Positions 60,882 through 61,281 of a stretch of 61,281 bases of DNA are shown piece by piece (position 1 is the stretch's first letter; each line of letters starts with the position of its first letter). The notes beneath the pieces are model-generated. The model was not told where the DNA came from. It ran no database searches and saw nothing but the letters and a program-made list of their open reading frames with translations. The translations under genes were made by a program, and so were the position numbers. Source of the stretch: Lachnospiraceae bacterium (GTDB lineage: Bacteria; Bacillota; Clostridia; Lachnospirales; Lachnospiraceae); contig JAGAPK010000003.1 of assembly GCA_017623295.1 (NCBI GenBank), positions 1 through 61,281 of the forward strand, in the 5' to 3' direction.

Positions 60882-61268
60882 TTAAAGTGATGCAAGCTGG
60901 GATTGCAAAAGTGCTATTTTGTCTTGCAATTTTTGAATATATTCTTCTAATTTTTCAATCTGCAATCCAATTTCAACTTGTACGTTTTCTGCTGATGTGA
61001 TTTCCGTTTCCATTTGTTCAATCGGTTCCGGCAGTTTCTGTTTGATTTTCTCTGCAGTATCTCCTTCAAATTTGTTGATAACTACAATCTCAGACATCTG
61101 ACTGGCTTGAAAACCACTATATTTATTTGCCCATTTTCTAATGCTACCGGAAATCATTCGGTCTATTGCGCTCAAATTGGTCTTAACTCTGCGTGCTTCT
61201 GCTATTTTCACTCTTAACTTACGAATCTCTGCTCTCAGAGCAGCAGCAATCATTGATTTTCCATTCAT
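60882..61268 (-). CDS. Coiled-coil DUF5082-like protein
   Basis: A 128-residue protein with two long coiled coils, one basic (MIAAALRAEIRKLRVKIAEA) and one acidic and leucine-rich (VEIGLQIEKLEEYIQKLQDK), and a middle segment. The build recalls YwqH (DUF5082), the first gene of B. subtilis ywqHIJKL, which carries an LXG toxin. GAGGTG precedes the ATG near the window edge, so more genes may lie upstream. Confidence 0.5.
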   Translation of the reverse strand: MNGKSMIAAALRAEIRKLRVKIAEARRVKTNLSAIDRMISGSIRKWANKYSGFQASQMSEIVVINKFEGDTAEKIKQKLPEPIEQMETEITSAENVQVEIGLQIEKLEEYIQKLQDKIALLQSQLASL

Positions 61269-61281
61269 CTTTCTTCACCTC

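Noticed and set aside
1-61281. CRISPR arrays and tRNA or rRNA genes
   Set aside because: No spaced direct repeats of the right size and no cloverleaf or rRNA-like sequence was noticed while reading; a dedicated scan was not possible.

Overview
The window looks like a low-GC, spore-forming member of the Clostridia, most likely Lachnospiraceae. It carries an alpha/beta-type small acid-soluble spore protein, AT-rich intergenic DNA with strong GGAGG ribosome binding sites, Clostridia-type hypothetical families (CD3324-like, DUF6062-like, TM1266-like), and the Firmicutes order tig-clpP-clpX-lon-engB. No species is claimed. No rRNA, tRNA or CRISPR array was seen.

Positions 1 to about 9112 are the right part of an integrated mobilizable element. 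It has the end of a DnaC/IstB-like ATPase, a DUF3847-like mobilization protein, a recognisable MobQ-type origin of transfer (a nic-like site on the minus strand beside a hairpin) and a MobA/MobL relaxase. Its cargo is a tightly overlapping six-gene minus-strand defence operon. First come an AAA15-type ATPase and a TOPRIM-like (RloB/AriB-like) protein. They are followed by a complete type II CBASS: a cyclic-oligonucleotide synthase (CD-NTase) ending in glycine, a Cap2-like E2-E1 ligase, a Cap3-like JAMM protease and a two-TM SAVED (Cap14-like) effector. A divergent 56-residue ribbon-helix-helix protein and a palindrome over the operon's predicted start suggest repression. The element ends inside a subtilisin-family (S8) protease gene, which is left without its catalytic serine.

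Positions 9.1-13.1 kb hold that broken protease and a csoR-copA copper operon. A CsoR-type palindrome sits exactly in the promoter spacer. copA carries a C-terminal CopZ-like domain with its own internal ribosome binding site. Positions 13.2-27.4 kb are chromosomal genes: an AraC regulator, M18 aminopeptidase, methyltransferase, Ntn amidohydrolase, CPBP protease, SpoU methyltransferase, LysR regulator, VanZ, TruA, a D-2-hydroxyacid dehydrogenase, an AI-2E-type exporter and EngB. Positions 27.4-33.2 kb are the proteostasis block lon, clpX, clpP and tig.

Positions 33.3-36.5 kb encode an NMT1/SsuA-type ABC importer: a lipoprotein, a fused permease-ATPase with an in-frame 24-bp repeat, and a TM1266-like regulator. 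A structured leader with a terminator precedes it. Positions 36.6-41 kb include a spore protein, a DJ-1/PfpI protein, an ANT(6)-like nucleotidyltransferase behind a very regular RNA-like leader plus terminator, a PBECR-like nuclease, and decayed EamA and Rpn genes. Positions 41.2-47.2 kb are a malE-malF-malG-malQ-lacI-type maltodextrin operon with three tandem 12-bp operator-like repeats and a strong terminator after malE. Positions 47.3-59.3 kb hold a HAD phosphatase, DUF6062-like, TetR, MocR, DUF2225 and GlnRS genes, a large TIR-TM-beta-propeller protein and a DHH phosphoesterase. The right end (59.5-61.3 kb) has another Rpn remnant and three short helical proteins with an XRE regulator, resembling the accessory genes of a type VII (LXG) secretion locus.
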